From positions 1 through 7,141 of the forward strand of contig JACQGD010000088.1 in NCBI GenBank assembly GCA_016199685.1: a stretch of DNA of 7,141 nucleotides, read 5' to 3'. The notes under the pieces were generated by a model. It saw nothing but the letters and a program-made list of their open reading frames with translations. It ran no database searches and was not told where the DNA came from. Below are positions 1 to 6,497 of this stretch, one piece after another (within the stretch, counting starts at the first letter, position 1; each line of letters starts with the position of its first letter). Source of the stretch: Candidatus Saccharimonadota bacterium (GTDB taxonomy: Bacteria > Patescibacteriota > Saccharimonadia > Saccharimonadales > Saccharimonadaceae). A program made the translations under genes and the position numbers.

Positions 1-1016
1 TGAGCGAACTCAGGGAATTCAGCATATCCAAGCGTACCATTCCATACCACCGTATGTGCTTTTGCTGCGATACTTGTAAAGCGTTCAATTGACACAGCGC
101 CGATATCCAGCGCAATGTCGTCTGCTTCGATATGATCGCTGCTTCGTTCGATGCGAGGCTCAGCTACGTCAAGTTTCTTGGCAATAGCTACGTCAGTGGG
201 AAGTATAATAAATTCATCAACGTGCTCCGCGCCTACTTTTTTACTTGCCGCCAAGTAAAGCTTATCCAGCACCTCAGACTGGTCCGGTTCGACCTTACTC
301 TTTCCAACACTTTTTCCTTTGTAGGCTAGGAAGGTATTTGCCATTGCACCGCCAATAAGAATTGTATCTGCAATCGACACAAATCGCTCGATGACCGTTA
401 TCTTGTCGCTCACCTTCGCGCCGCCCATTACCGCTACAAACGGACGCTTTGGGCACTCCATCGCTCGAGTAATCGTGACGTACTCTTTTTCAAGAAGCAA
501 CCCAGCTACAGCTGGCACACAGAGCGTGATCGCTCGAGTGCTCGCATGCGCCCTGTGAACAACCCCAAAACCATCTTGAACGAAATAATCAGGACGAACA
601 CTCTGTGCAATGGCCTTTGCAAAGGCCATATCATCAGCCTCTTCTTCGGGATAATAGCGTAGATTCTCGAGCAACAGTACACTTCCGCGTGGTGCTTTCC
701 GCACAGTCTGGTAAACTTTTTCTCCTATCGTCTCATCGATAAATTCGACAGATTTATCGAGTAGCTCACTCAACCGCTCGCCAATTGGAGCGAGACTAAG
801 CGCGGGATCATGCCCTTCCGGGCGACCGAGATGCGAAATAATCACAACCTTACATCCTCGTTCGACAAGATAACGAAGCGTCGGTAAACTTGCGCGAATT
901 CGCAAATCATCACTTATCGTACCGTCACCATTAAGAGGCACGTTATAATCCGCACGTACTAATACTGTCTGTCCGTTAAGCGGCAAATCTCGAATTGTTT
1001 TTTTAAAAAAGCTCAC
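1..1016 (-). CDS. pgk: Phosphoglycerate kinase, C-terminus cut by window edge
   Basis: The enzyme transfers phosphate between 1,3-bisphosphoglycerate and ADP to give 3-phosphoglycerate and ATP in cytoplasmic glycolysis. I translated 338 uninterrupted codons by hand from a GTG start, reading MSFFKKTIRDLPL. Visible family motifs are RADYNVPL (residues 21-28, substrate-binding Asp23 and Asn25), SHLGRP (61-66), ENLR (117-120), DGFGVVHRAHAST (148-160), GGAKVSDK (198-205) and WNGTLGYAE (325-333). Most bacteria have NDAFG, and NGPMG or similar, where this protein has QDGFG and NGTLG; I recall such variants from Saccharibacteria. Family length is about 390-400 residues, so roughly 55-65 residues, including the GGGD nucleotide loop, lie beyond the left edge. 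The GTG start is preferred because homology begins right after it and no upstream ATG is suitable. The leader has only a weak SD-like GGATGG. The gene follows the stop of the anchored protein gene by 43 bases. Confidence 0.96.
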   Translation of the reverse strand, partial: MSFFKKTIRDLPLNGQTVLVRADYNVPLNGDGTISDDLRIRASLPTLRYLVERGCKVVIISHLGRPEGHDPALSLAPIGERLSELLDKSVEFIDETIGEKVYQTVRKAPRGSVLLLENLRYYPEEEADDMAFAKAIAQSVRPDYFVQDGFGVVHRAHASTRAITLCVPAVAGLLLEKEYVTITRAMECPKRPFVAVMGGAKVSDKITVIERFVSIADTILIGGAMANTFLAYKGKSVGKSKVEPDQSEVLDKLYLAASKKVGAEHVDEFIILPTDVAIAKKLDVAEPRIERSSDHIEADDIALDIGAVSIERFTSIAAKAHTVVWNGTLGYAEFPEFA

Positions 1017-1048
1017 TGTCCCATCCGATATTTATAGTAATTATTTTT

Positions 1049-1054
1049 ATTATA
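1049..1054 (-). promoter_or_regulatory. Possible -10 box before pgk
   Basis: A perfect TATAAT on the minus strand sits 32 bases upstream of the pgk GTG, just past the stop codon of the preceding gene. No acceptable -35 hexamer and no extended TGn element is visible at normal spacing. It may therefore be a weak internal promoter or chance in AT-rich DNA. pgk could instead be read through from the gene upstream. Confidence 0.3.
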
Positions 1055-1059
1055 CCGCA

Positions 1060-2781
1060 CTATCCGGCAATCTCTTGTTTTGATGCAGCATTTTTATCAC
1101 CGATAAATATAGCTTGCTTGCCATCACGTTCTTCCGACCATAGCGAGGCAGTTCCATTCGGAGAGACGATGTAGTCTGGATATATTGCCGAGTTAAAATC
1201 TGCAGGTAGGGTGACATTTTCTTTATACGTATCGCCAATAAGCTCACTGTACACATCCTTTGGTGTCGCATCCTGTGATGAGACCTCAAAATAAATGCCC
1301 TCCGGTAGATACTGACGGCTATATATCCAACTTGTTGTTGCAACACTGAACGACTTAATCGTCTTCTTATCTGTCCCGTCGGGTTTCACTGACGTAATAC
1401 TTGACTGCTTTCCTTCTACCGACAAAGCTGGCGTCCCGTTCAATGTCCACACCTTTGTATAGACAAGCTTGCCGTCAATCACATGGGCCGTTCTCATCAT
1501 TTCATAGAGATAATTTTGCTGCGTCGAGGCAGGGTCACTGGCACTTTGGTCAAGCACTACCGTCTTTCCTGTATCGGCATTGTAGCTCTTAAGCTGCATA
1601 GAGCCTGCTCGCCATGATTCATTTGTGCGGAACGTCTGATAAACAAAATAATGCCCCGACCACCCTATTGGGGTAAATTCAACGCCTGCATCGTCGAGAA
1701 TGGTATATTTGTCATCCTTTGCCGAAATAATGTAAAGCCCTGCTGATTTATTGGATACGCGTTTCGTTTTCAGCACACTGTACTGCCAATCTTTCGAGGC
1801 AATGAGATTCGTAGAACGATCATCCTCACTTCCAGAGCCGGGAACAATCACCTTGCGTTCCGTTCCGTCTAGGTTTGCCTTTACGACATCGAGTTTGCCG
1901 CTTTGCTTTGACAAGAAATAGAGGGCGCCTGCGGGTGTCAATGAAAGCTTTGACGTTTTATTCGTCACCTCTGTTGTCAAAACGTTATATTCAGGAGCAG
2001 TTATTGCCAATGTCAGTTGTTTTTTATTGACAGGAATAACAACATCAATTTTACCGGTCGCGCTTGTCTTACCAATCGCCTTGCCTTTATCAGTAACCAC
2101 GGCCTCAGCAATTGCTTTTCCGCTCACTCTATCTGTTATGGCTAACGGGATCACCGTCCCTGTTGCAGCTATTGTCGCCTTGTATTCATTAGATGTAAAA
2201 ACATCTACAACAACAGACTGAACACTATCAGCATAATTAGATTTCTTTATAACCACCTCATGATGCCCGAGTGAAATACCTTTGACTATTGCAACGCCAG
2301 AATCGTCAGTTACTGCACTTTCGCGTCCGATCACAACCGTCACGCTCTTTAGTGCGCTTCCAGTGCGATTATCCTGTACGGTAACTTTTACATCTTTTTG
2401 CCACGCCCAGCCGAGTGCAAAATAACGAGTTTGAGGAACCCCAAGAAGCACTATTAAGAATAGTATCACTCCAAACGGTATGAGTACTTTACGATTTTTC
2501 CACCAATAATAACGCTTAGCTGGTCGAATTATCTTTATTTCTTTATCTGGATCGTCCACAGCGTCACTCTCAGAGGCAACAACCTCAGTTGATTCGATCT
2601 CACTAAGCCTCAGCGCATCAATCGACTGTGTCGTGTCGCTATCTTTCTTTTTTTCATGCTCTTTGCTCTGCTTTTGGTCTTCTGCTATTTTTTCACTATC
2701 CGAAAGCAACGCTGCAGCTTCGATGCTTTTATCTGACTCGTCATTTTTTGTCTGTGATTTGCTATTAGTGTCTTTTTTCAT
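1060..2781 (-). CDS. Membrane-anchored surface protein with Ig/PEGA-like domains and a beta-propeller-like region
   Basis: I do not recognise a named gene. The 573-residue product has a charged, low-complexity, probably disordered cytoplasmic N-terminus (1-95, rich in K, S, D, E), a basic stretch, one transmembrane helix at about 99-118, and then an extracellular part. Residues 130-205 and 207-281 look like two beta-sandwich repeats of the carboxypeptidase-regulatory/PEGA kind (phrases such as VTVQDNRTGSALKSVTV and AITDRVSGKAIAEAVV). From about 284 onward there are recurrent propeller-style strands (GALYFLSKQSGKLDVVKANL at 285-304, SVKPDGTDKKTI at 464-475, SPNGTASLWSEERDGKQAIF at 540-559), as in TolB/WD40-like sensors. 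Topology should be N-in/C-out. The protein stops soon after such a strand pair, so the last blade may be short. No enzyme motif is visible. The ATG start lacks a usable SD. A role in cell-surface binding or sensing is inferred. The gene lies between pyk and pgk. Confidence 0.85.
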   Translation of the reverse strand: MKKDTNSKSQTKNDESDKSIEAAALLSDSEKIAEDQKQSKEHEKKKDSDTTQSIDALRLSEIESTEVVASESDAVDDPDKEIKIIRPAKRYYWWKNRKVLIPFGVILFLIVLLGVPQTRYFALGWAWQKDVKVTVQDNRTGSALKSVTVVIGRESAVTDDSGVAIVKGISLGHHEVVIKKSNYADSVQSVVVDVFTSNEYKATIAATGTVIPLAITDRVSGKAIAEAVVTDKGKAIGKTSATGKIDVVIPVNKKQLTLAITAPEYNVLTTEVTNKTSKLSLTPAGALYFLSKQSGKLDVVKANLDGTERKVIVPGSGSEDDRSTNLIASKDWQYSVLKTKRVSNKSAGLYIISAKDDKYTILDDAGVEFTPIGWSGHYFVYQTFRTNESWRAGSMQLKSYNADTGKTVVLDQSASDPASTQQNYLYEMMRTAHVIDGKLVYTKVWTLNGTPALSVEGKQSSITSVKPDGTDKKTIKSFSVATTSWIYSRQYLPEGIYFEVSSQDATPKDVYSELIGDTYKENVTLPADFNSAIYPDYIVSPNGTASLWSEERDGKQAIFIGDKNAASKQEIAG

Positions 2782-2787
2782 AAGTAA

Positions 2788-2809
2788 ATAGGCGTATTCC
2801 TACGCCTAT
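2788..2809. repeat. 9-bp perfect inverted repeat between pyk and the anchored-protein gene
   Basis: The arms ATAGGCGTA (2788-2796) and TACGCCTAT (2801-2809) flank a TTCC loop. On the minus strand the hairpin begins 35 bases after the pyk stop and is followed by the modest U-rich stretch TTTACTT, so it could be a weak intrinsic terminator of pyk. It also overlaps the -10 box and predicted start site of the next gene, so it could equally be an operator. Confidence 0.65.
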
Positions 2810-2834
2810 CATACCACTTATGGCTTGCAGTCAA
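2808..2834 (-). promoter_or_regulatory. Promoter of the anchored-protein gene
   Basis: On the minus strand TTGACT (2829-2834) and TATGAT (2808-2813) are separated by 15 bases, and the -10 is preceded by TGG (extended -10). The predicted start lies near 2800, giving a leader of about 20 bases with no SD close to the ATG. The layout matches the pyk promoter. The short spacer lowers confidence. Confidence 0.55.
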
Positions 2835-2843
2835 TAGCAAATT

Positions 2844-4259
2844 CTATTCGAGTACACGAACGCGAATTGTGTCAGTTCCACCAATAAGTCCAGGTTGCTT
2901 ACCACTAACGATAACAATCGTCACCTGCTCATCGTCAAAGAACGAATCCGCCTTTAATGCGCGTGCAAGTTCGAGGCCAGCTTTTTCACCATCCGGACGA
3001 ACAAACGACTTATTTGCATAGCTGAGCGCCAACTGCTGCGCCGCTCGCGGATCACTTGTCACACTGATAATAGGAAGATTTGGCCTGTGTGCGGCAATAT
3101 TACCAGCTGTCGCACCGGACTTTGTCTCTGCGACGATTGCGGCCGCACCGAGTTGGTCGGCAAGATTGACAGCAGCAAGACTGATTGCATCACGATGCGT
3201 TTTCTTTCCCTTGATGATATCGGTAATAGGGGCAACGGCTAAGTGCTCCTGTGTATACAAGATGACTTTTTTCATAGCCGCAACCGTTTCAAGCGGATAA
3301 TTACCGTTTGCCGTCTCATCAGAAAGCATAACCGTATCAGCACCAAGAATGACGGCATTTGCCACATCACTCACCTCAGCGCGCATCGGCTCTGGAGCAT
3401 CAACCATGCTCGCCATCATTTGTGTCGCAACAATCGAAAGTCGACCATACTTGCGACAAAGTGCAATAATTTTTCGCTGTACAATTGGCACAACCTCAGC
3501 GCCAGCCTCAACGGCAAGGTCACCACGCGCAACCATAACGCCATCGCTTGCTTTGACAATCGCTTCGAGCGTATCGTCTTCAATCGCAGCTTTTGTCTCT
3601 ACCTTCGCGATAATTTGCGCAGTTGAGCCGAGACTGACGAGCATTTGACGAAGGTTATTGATGTCGTCTGCTGACTGCACGAAACTGAGTGCAACATAAT
3701 CAATATCTTTATCGGCACCAAACTCGATATCTTTGATGTCTTTTGGCGTCAGAATATCTCCACCGAAATCAGTATCCGGCAAGTTAATTCCCTTACGGCT
3801 CATCAAAGTTCCATTATTTTCGATTCGCACTTTTATAGCTGTCTCTGAAGGAATCTCTAAAACAGTCGTCCGTACTTTGCCATCAAAAATATAAATCGGT
3901 TCACCTATTTTCACCTTTTCAGCCAAGTTGTATTGTACTGGGTACACGTTGCCTTCATGTTCAGCTGCATAGTCGAGAATGATTTCATCGCCTTTTTTTA
4001 CATCGACATTATGCTGCAAATTACCGAGCCGGATTTTTGGCCCTTGAAGATCTTGGAGAATTGCAACAGGCTTACCAACTTTTTCACTTGCTTGGCGAAT
4101 CCAAGGAATCTGTTGTTCAACGTCTTCGTATTTCGCATGACTAAAGTTTAGGCGAACTCCGTTCACGCCAGCATGTGTCATTGCTTCAATTTTTTCGTAA
4201 CTGTTGATTGGTGGGCCAACAGAAGCCAAGATTTTTGTTCGTTTAAAAATAGCACTCAT
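2844..4259 (-). CDS. pyk: Pyruvate kinase
   Basis: The enzyme converts phosphoenolpyruvate and ADP to pyruvate and ATP, the last glycolytic step, in the cytoplasm, normally as a homotetramer. The 471-residue length is normal for bacterial enzymes. Order: A-domain start (RTKILASVGP 7-16; R36, N38, S40), B-domain lid (about 77-158), rest of the A-domain with the catalytic lysine K219 in IIAKVETK, metal ligands E221 and D247 (MVARGDLAVE 242-251), T279 in ATQMM, then the C-terminal domain from about 350 to VRVLE. K75 in QGPKIRL replaces the Glu of potassium-dependent enzymes (Glu117 in rabbit muscle), with L71, Q72 and L78 beside it, so potassium-independent catalysis is predicted. LSDETANG replaces the more usual LSGETAKG. 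The ATG start gives a normal N-terminus, and a good -10 box ends only 8 bases before it. Confidence 0.98.
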   Translation of the reverse strand: MSAIFKRTKILASVGPPINSYEKIEAMTHAGVNGVRLNFSHAKYEDVEQQIPWIRQASEKVGKPVAILQDLQGPKIRLGNLQHNVDVKKGDEIILDYAAEHEGNVYPVQYNLAEKVKIGEPIYIFDGKVRTTVLEIPSETAIKVRIENNGTLMSRKGINLPDTDFGGDILTPKDIKDIEFGADKDIDYVALSFVQSADDINNLRQMLVSLGSTAQIIAKVETKAAIEDDTLEAIVKASDGVMVARGDLAVEAGAEVVPIVQRKIIALCRKYGRLSIVATQMMASMVDAPEPMRAEVSDVANAVILGADTVMLSDETANGNYPLETVAAMKKVILYTQEHLAVAPITDIIKGKKTHRDAISLAAVNLADQLGAAAIVAETKSGATAGNIAAHRPNLPIISVTSDPRAAQQLALSYANKSFVRPDGEKAGLELARALKADSFFDDEQVTIVIVSGKQPGLIGGTDTIRVRVLE

Positions 4260-4267
4260 CCACTAAT

Positions 4268-4294
4268 ACTATACCATCCGCCTCTGTTAATCAA
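4268..4294 (-). promoter_or_regulatory. pyk promoter, nearly leaderless
   Basis: On the minus strand TTGATT (4289-4294) and TATAGT (4268-4273) are 15 bases apart, and TGG before the -10 makes it an extended -10. Transcription should begin around 4260-4262, while the ATG is at 4259, so the mRNA would have zero to a few leader bases. No SD is available. The -35 lies inside a tandem repeat. Confidence 0.6.
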
Positions 4295-4304
4295 GCTATC
4301 AAGC
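4290..4304 (-). repeat. Tandem GCTTGAT repeat over the pyk -35
   Basis: On the minus strand the heptamer GCTTGAT occurs twice with one base between copies (4298-4304 and 4290-4296), an 8-base period. The second copy contains most of the -35 hexamer. It may be a direct-repeat binding site for a regulator of pyk, or chance. Confidence 0.5.
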
Positions 4305-4340
4305 CTTTTCTAGAGTATTGCTCTAACTCATACACACCCA

Positions 4341-5351
4341 TCAGCTATCCTTTTTTCTTATCACACCCTTTTCGACAAGCGATCGAAAATTCCACATGCC
4401 ATCACCCTCGGCCTTATAGTTCCAATACATCGTACAGATTGCTAAGCGATATGCTTTTTGTTGCATCGCAGCATTCTGTTCAAGCATTTTCATATGCTTG
4501 GATGTCGGCTGCGCGTCGAATAGCCGTTGCGGTAGCACTGTACTCCATTCTCCAATGACAAGTGACTGCCCTAACCTTAGGAGGCCCGCCATGATTACAC
4601 GAAGCCATTTCGAATAGTGTAAATAGACATCGAGATTTTTTGCGCTATCAAACGTAAAGCCATACCAGTGGATATCCATTGCGACTGGGTAGTGCCGCTT
4701 CGACCATACGCTTCCTGTAAAAAGGAACGGGCGAAATCCATCATGAAAGATCGTATAGGTGCCCGGCCGAATAATCTGACGAAGCTCCTTATACGCTCGT
4801 TTATAAAATGCCCGAAGCTCTAGTACGTTACCTTTCGACTCTGGCTCGTTCATGATTTCTATTCCCCAGAGCGCTGGACTATCCTTATACCGCTCGGCTA
4901 GTTGTTTCAAGATCGCAACCGTCTGCTCTTGAAACACCTCATTACCAAACCATTCCATCTGACCTTTTTTACCACTATGATCCCCGTTATTTTGCCCGCC
5001 AGGAACCGCATGCAAGTCAAGCAGTACTTTTAAGTTGTATTTTTCAGCCATCTTCATTGCCCATGCGACTTCTTTTCGGGCTGATACATACTCATCGCTC
5101 TCTATAACCGCCCAATATGGCACCGGTAGCCGTACGAATTTCACTGCATGATCGCGCAACCACATGAAATCACCTTCAACTAAAAACGCTTTGCGGTGTG
5201 CTGCGATTCGCTTTCTTCCTGCTTTAGTCTGAGACATCCCCCATTCATCTTCCACATCGAAGCCCTTAAATACACTTGGCGTAAGCCACTTCTCAAGAAT
5301 GAGCCATCCGCCGAGGTTGACACCAGTAGCAGTGAATTTGGTTCTTTTCAT
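4341..5351 (-). CDS. GH5 family glycoside hydrolase, exo-beta-1,3-glucanase-like
   Basis: This retaining beta-glycosidase has the TIM-barrel fold of family GH5, and its motifs best resemble the fungal-type exo-1,3-glucanase group (GH5_9). Seen in 336 residues: GVNLGGWLILEKWLTPSVF (10-28), VRLPVPYWA with R74, LDLHAVPGGQNN (111-122, H114), GIEIMNEP with the likely acid/base E169, IFHDGFRP (201-208), DIHWYGF (H228, Y230), GEWST with the likely nucleophile E268, and MYWNYKAE with W310. All expected catalytic residues are present, so the protein should be active. There is no signal peptide or membrane helix: the barrel starts at residue 8. The in-frame codons upstream are polar and run into a TAG, so no longer secreted form is possible. 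The start is further supported by a -10 box ending 6 bases before it. Exact substrate (beta-1,3-glucan oligosaccharide or another beta-glucoside) is inferred. It is divergent from the DUF1361 gene. Confidence 0.9.
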   Translation of the reverse strand: MKRTKFTATGVNLGGWLILEKWLTPSVFKGFDVEDEWGMSQTKAGRKRIAAHRKAFLVEGDFMWLRDHAVKFVRLPVPYWAVIESDEYVSARKEVAWAMKMAEKYNLKVLLDLHAVPGGQNNGDHSGKKGQMEWFGNEVFQEQTVAILKQLAERYKDSPALWGIEIMNEPESKGNVLELRAFYKRAYKELRQIIRPGTYTIFHDGFRPFLFTGSVWSKRHYPVAMDIHWYGFTFDSAKNLDVYLHYSKWLRVIMAGLLRLGQSLVIGEWSTVLPQRLFDAQPTSKHMKMLEQNAAMQQKAYRLAICTMYWNYKAEGDGMWNFRSLVEKGVIRKKDS

Positions 5352-5357
5352 ATCTCT

Positions 5358-5386
5358 ATTGTAATTGAGTTGGTGTCGTGCGTCAT
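5358..5386 (-). promoter_or_regulatory. Leaderless promoter of the GH5 gene
   Basis: On the minus strand ATGACG (5381-5386, four of six consensus bases) and TACAAT (5358-5363) have an ideal 17-base spacer. Only six bases separate the -10 from the ATG, so transcription should start at or within a base or two of the A of the start codon. No SD is present. Confidence 0.6.
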
Positions 5387-5400
5387 CGTTTTGCTATACT
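5370..5400 (+). promoter_or_regulatory. Leaderless promoter of the DUF1361 gene
   Basis: TATACT (5395-5400) is preceded by TGC, making an extended -10. The -35 candidate TTGGTG (5370-5375) is weak with a 19-base spacer, so the extended -10 probably carries recognition. The GTG codon at 5407 begins six bases after the -10. The element interleaves with the divergent GH5 promoter. Confidence 0.55.
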
Positions 5401-5406
5401 TATAAG

Positions 5407-6141
5407 GTGAATCACGGTATATTCGCCCTTGCATTATTCATTGCCGCAACCGTTTTGTGTAGTCTCTACGCCACTGCTCTCATATACCTACGCTCACGGA
5501 TTTTTCACGTACCGCTCTATAAACCAATGCTTAAAAATATCTGCCTTGCGTGGCTTCCCGTCGCTATCACTGCTTTGTCTCTGGTGGTCGCGCTCTTCTT
5601 TTCTATCTACTGGATTCTCTCTGTTGTTATCATCATTGGTCTATGTTTGTGGTTGCTCGTCTTTCCTAATGCCCCGTATCTTATTACTGAACTAAACTTC
5701 AGTCATCGCAAGGAGGAGGAGCCGGTTCCACTCTACTACGACATCATCCAAACACTCGCACTAACACTCTCGGGTATACTGGTTGCGCAGCTAAGTCTCG
5801 TATTCGTGCACGCCTTACTCATACTCCTGCTCACACCAGGCTATTCAACCACCGGAAAGCTTATTATCCCCGACAGCTCATGGTTACTGATGATCATATG
5901 TATACTGCTTGCAAGTTTTGCGGTCTATATAGGTCGAAATGTCCGACTTAACAGTTGGGACGTCATACATCCAATCCAGCTCTTTCGAAGATTATTTGAA
6001 CAACTACGAAAAGAACCGAGGACCGCCCTCGGATATGTCGCGCTCTATTCGACATTCATGTTGCTCTTTCATGGTATTCTCTTCGGCGGGTTCATCCACC
6101 TACTGCTCGATGGTCAGACAAATCTCGCGTACATGTCATAA
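5407..6141 (+). CDS. DUF1361-family integral membrane protein
   Basis: This is a membrane protein of unknown function, 244 residues from the chosen GTG start (M/V-NHGIFALAL). Hydrophobic helices lie at about 5-28, 43-65, 69-85, 113-142, 156-176 and 211-233. The DUF1361 hallmarks are FPNAPYLITEL (86-96) after helix 3, the YYD (110-112) that opens helix 4, and the polar NVRLNSWDVIHP (178-189) after helix 5. An in-frame ATG exists at 5365, but it lies upstream of the -10 box and adds a polar, poorly related 14-residue lead, so GTG at 5407 is preferred. No SD precedes it. It is divergent from the GH5 gene with 55 bases between start codons, and is followed after 43 bases by a strong bidirectional terminator, so it is monocistronic. 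Family function is not known to me. Confidence 0.85.
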   Translation: MNHGIFALALFIAATVLCSLYATALIYLRSRIFHVPLYKPMLKNICLAWLPVAITALSLVVALFFSIYWILSVVIIIGLCLWLLVFPNAPYLITELNFSHRKEEEPVPLYYDIIQTLALTLSGILVAQLSLVFVHALLILLLTPGYSTTGKLIIPDSSWLLMIICILLASFAVYIGRNVRLNSWDVIHPIQLFRRLFEQLRKEPRTALGYVALYSTFMLLFHGILFGGFIHLLLDGQTNLAYMS

Positions 6142-6184
6142 GACACTCCACGCGCGCCTCTCTGTTCAACAAAACAGATGAATT

Positions 6185-6231
6185 TCACCAAGAAAAATAC
6201 CCATCGTAATGATGGGTATTTTTCTTGGTGA
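6185..6231. terminator. Bidirectional terminator, 21-bp perfect inverted repeat
   Basis: Arms at 6185-6205 and 6211-6231 are perfectly complementary around a GTAAT loop. The core is AAAAATACCCATC / GATGGGTATTTTT, giving an A-tract, a stem and a T-tract on both strands. It should end the DUF1361 transcript from the left and the tRNA-Glu transcript from the right. The outer eight base pairs (TCACCAAG / CTTGGTGA) reach into the tRNA gene and include its CCA end. Confidence 0.9.
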
Positions 6232-6300
6232 TCTCACCGGGAATCGAACCCGGATTGCCAGGATGAAAACCTGGTGTCCTAACCGTTAGACGATGAGACC
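6226..6300 (-). tRNA. tRNA-Glu (anticodon UUC), CCA encoded
   Basis: The minus strand folds as a full cloverleaf. The acceptor stem is GGTCTCA with TGAGATC (one G-U pair), the D-arm is normal, the anticodon stem CCAGG/CCTGG encloses loop TTTTCAT with anticodon TTC, and the T-arm is CCGGG TTCGATT CCCGG. After discriminator A (6229) the genome encodes CCA (6226-6228). The 3' end runs directly into the terminator palindrome. No close promoter is visible, and the tRNA is probably cut from a transcript that begins near 6491. Confidence 0.97.
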
Positions 6301-6491
6301 AGATGGTGAGTAAAATGTGCAGCAAAATGTGTTTACATATTTTGCAAGTCATTTTCGAAGCATCGAAGTCTCCTATAGCGCTTTAGCGTCTATATGAGAC
6401 TAGTTCTGTTTCGAAAGTGGTTGTATTTCCGAATCGTCAAAGCCTCATATCGCAATATGAAGCTTATTTCGCCTCGTGACTCCTCAACACT
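6301..6491 (-). ncRNA. Candidate structured leader RNA upstream of tRNA-Glu
   Basis: About 190 bases without a plausible gene lie between a strong promoter and the tRNA. Three hairpins are visible. H1 (6440-6465) has 11 pairs, one of them G-U only when read on the minus strand, with a TGCG loop. H2 (6367-6401) has 14 pairs with one mismatch and one bulge around a TAAA loop, and is flanked by complementary TTCGAA-containing arms (about 6353-6359 and 6411-6417). H3 (6322-6345) has nine pairs with one mismatch, also with a TAAA loop. I cannot match it to a known RNA family. It may be only a processed 5' leader, or a separate small RNA released by RNase P. H3 would pair slightly better on the plus strand, so strand assignment rests on the promoter and H1. 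Confidence 0.35.
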
Positions 6492-6497
6492 TCGACG

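Noticed and set aside
1050..1346. 98-codon minus-strand frame overlapping the end of the anchored-protein gene
   Set aside because: The 573-aa frame explains the region. This one has no start signal and an unlikely Arg/Met/Gln-rich composition.
3243..3648. Two plus-strand open frames (127 and 99 codons) inside pyk
   Set aside because: They lie antisense to well-conserved pyruvate kinase coding sequence and have no start signals.
4311..4325. Small inverted repeat TAGAG/CTCTA after the GH5 gene as a terminator
   Set aside because: The stem is only five base pairs and no T-run follows on the minus strand.
5365..5406. Upstream in-frame ATG as the start of the DUF1361 protein
   Set aside because: It lies upstream of the extended -10 box, so the expected mRNA would not contain it. 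It adds a Cys/Ser-rich lead with no family resemblance.
6185..6300. tRNA-Glu as an integration (att) site for a mobile element
   Set aside because: No integrase is visible and no direct copy of the tRNA 3' end exists in the window. The only copy is the inverted arm of the terminator. The unusual gene lies on the tRNA 5' side, not the usual 3' side.
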